This document shows positions 62,834 through 64,000 of a stretch of DNA of 64,000 nt, piece after piece (position 1 is the first letter of the stretch; each line of letters begins with the position of its first letter). A program made the position numbers and the translations under genes. Source of the stretch: Algoriphagus aquimarinus (lineage in GTDB: Bacteria > Bacteroidota > Bacteroidia > Cytophagales > Cyclobacteriaceae); contig NZ_FOKK01000006.1 of NCBI RefSeq assembly GCF_900112005.1, positions 186,001 to 250,000 on the forward strand, in the 5' to 3' direction. The notes beneath the pieces are model-generated. The model searched no databases and was not told the origin of the DNA. It saw only the letters and a program-made list of their open reading frames with translations.

Positions 62834-64000
62834 ATGAAAATATATTTACATAGACGACTCCTATGGGTGTCTAAAAGAATCCTGTATGGATTCTTATTTC
62901 AACTGATTATTTGTTCGCAGCTTTTTGCAAATTCTGAGCAAAATCTTCAGAAGAATTATCAAGTGCAAAATCAACCTGGTATTGAAAATATGTCCGCTGG
63001 AGATATTCTTAATGAAGGAAGGCTCTCTCTAGACCTTGCAGCGGATGTAACCGTGACTGGTAAAGTTGTAGATGAGACAGGGCTACCTCTACCAGGTGCA
63101 ACGGTTTCAGTAGCAGGAACTACTTCAGGAACAATCACTGACGTAGATGGAAAATTCTCTATCACAGTATCAGAAAATGCGGAGTTGATTTTCTCCTACA
63201 TTGGATATGATCCGCAGCGAGTAGCTGTTGGAAATCGAACTGTCATAAATATTACATTACGGCCTGATGCCACGGCTTTGGATGAAGTAATTGTAATTGG
63301 ATACGGAACGGCCAAACGAAGTGATTTGACGGGATCTGTAGGTTCCGTTGATGCTGAAGCGCTTAGAGAGCGTCCAGCCTCCTCCTTAAATCAAGCTTTG
63401 GCAGGTAGAGTTTCTGGCGTACAAGTGAATAGTAACTCGGGACGACCAGGAGGAAGAACCACGGTTAGAATCAGAGGATTCAGTTCAATTAACTCGTCCA
63501 ATAATCCACTTTATGTAATCGATGGTGTGCAAATGCCAATGGGTACTTTAGATCAGCAAAGTAGTGCAATCGATTACATCAACCCTAATGATATCGTGTC
63601 GGTGGAAGTGTTGAAAGACGCGTCATCTACTGCGATCTATGGTTCCAGAGGAGCTAACGGGGTTATCCTTATTACTACCAAGAAGGGTAAGTCGGGAGAA
63701 GGTAGCGTGACTTATAATGTGGATTTGAGTGTGCCGATTATCGGACCAAACAGACCGGAAGTATTGAATGCAAAGCAATATCTTGCTGTAGAGGATCTGG
63801 CATGGGCAAACATGCAGAAATATGATCCACAAGGCTGGGCAGATGGCAAATGGGCATATCTGAATCCTGCTTTAAGAAGAACTGATCCACGCATCTTTGA
63901 TAGTCAGGGAAATCCTCTTTATGATACAAACTGGCTGGAAGAAACTACGCAAAATAAACTTTCCCAAAATCACCAATTAGGTTTTACAGGCGGAAATGAG
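62834..64000 (+). CDS. SusC/RagA-family TonB-linked outer-membrane receptor, 3'-truncated by window edge
   Basis: 389 codons are in the window; the frame stays open to the last base. A long N-terminus with a hydrophobic signal (ILYGFLFQLIICSQLFA) is followed by a linker and the carboxypeptidase-regulatory-like domain, VTGKVVDETGLPLPGATVSV. The TonB box region (LDEVIVIGYGTAKRSDLTGSV) and plug come next: SLNQALAGRVSGVQV, VRIRGFSSINSSNNPLYVIDGV, EVLKDASSTAIYGSRGANGVILITTKKG. These are hallmark SusC motifs. It imports oligosaccharides or peptides with a SusD lipoprotein, expected just downstream outside the window. Confidence 0.95.
   Translation, partial: MKIYLHRRLLWVSKRILYGFLFQLIICSQLFANSEQNLQKNYQVQNQPGIENMSAGDILNEGRLSLDLAADVTVTGKVVDETGLPLPGATVSVAGTTSGTITDVDGKFSITVSENAELIFSYIGYDPQRVAVGNRTVINITLRPDATALDEVIVIGYGTAKRSDLTGSVGSVDAEALRERPASSLNQALAGRVSGVQVNSNSGRPGGRTTVRIRGFSSINSSNNPLYVIDGVQMPMGTLDQQSSAIDYINPNDIVSVEVLKDASSTAIYGSRGANGVILITTKKGKSGEGSVTYNVDLSVPIIGPNRPEVLNAKQYLAVEDLAWANMQKYDPQGWADGKWAYLNPALRRTDPRIFDSQGNPLYDTNWLEETTQNKLSQNHQLGFTGGNE

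Noticed and set aside
1..64000. CRISPR array, prophage, insertion sequence or integron
   Set aside because: No regularly spaced repeats, transposase, integrase or phage structural genes were seen on either strand.

Overview
The window comes from a Bacteroidota chromosome, most likely a marine Cytophagales member related to Algoriphagus/Cyclobacteriaceae. The support is a SusC/RagA TonB-linked receptor, a one-component hybrid regulator (propeller + kinase + receiver + AraC), FtsX/MacB-type permeases of about 808 residues, GIN-domain (DUF2807) proteins, a Bacteroidota-type LptD, a ThuA/sugar dehydrogenase/cytochrome c fusion lipoprotein, many lipoboxes, and the near absence of Shine-Dalgarno sequences. 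I saw no rRNA, tRNA, CRISPR array, transposase or phage gene.

Layout. 1-1607: end of a TMEM220-like gene, a NIPSNAP protein and a small lipoprotein. 1708-8611 (minus): multidomain ThuA/PQQ-type dehydrogenase/PKD/cytochrome c lipoprotein, galK, a LacI regulator directly abutting galK, and an M28 peptidase overlapping cysS (to 10091). 10278-11325: two type II toxin-antitoxin loci in which both toxin genes carry single-base frameshifts while both antitoxins are intact. 11462-16578: purH, a GH18 glycosidase, a Vat/CatB-type acetyltransferase, an exo/endonuclease/phosphatase-family protein and an OsmC protein. 16694-29819: a TPR histidine kinase divergent from a GIN-domain protein, then permease, second GIN protein, bestrophin (minus) and two more permeases. 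30026-38619: GreA/GreB factor, small exported proteins, a DsrE-like Tat protein, a 1373-residue hybrid regulator, a 93-residue protein of unknown family and a DUF4197 lipoprotein. 38949-48482: sulfatase, arginine deiminase, lptD and amidase (divergent), acyl-CoA carboxylase beta chain, SirB1-like protein. 48476-53276: phosphopantetheinyl transferase-redoxin pair, divergent from a tightly packed WD40-divIVA-folB-chaN-DUF4268 operon. 53277-56488: an aldolase, sialidase-like and CE15-like esterase operon for glycan use. 56715-61961: BamA/TamA-like outer-membrane protein, Ca-dependent PI-PLC, and an AIM6-like phosphodiesterase fused to an alkaline phosphatase. 61962-64000: a long AT-rich leader and the 5' part of a susC gene.

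The most interesting signal is regulatory. Three upstream regions (24403-24502, 27191-27289, 37107-37207) share a GCCC box, an inverted repeat of the form CGAMCA-AAAY-TGTYCG, and a TGGCAY element whose start lies 66-69 bp from the repeat centre. Two weaker relatives lie at 18827 and 62085. The layout resembles an enhancer-binding-protein/sigma-54 promoter and ties two permeases, a GIN protein and the unknown 93-residue protein into one putative regulon. The -12 half deviates from the sigma-54 consensus, so this remains a hypothesis.
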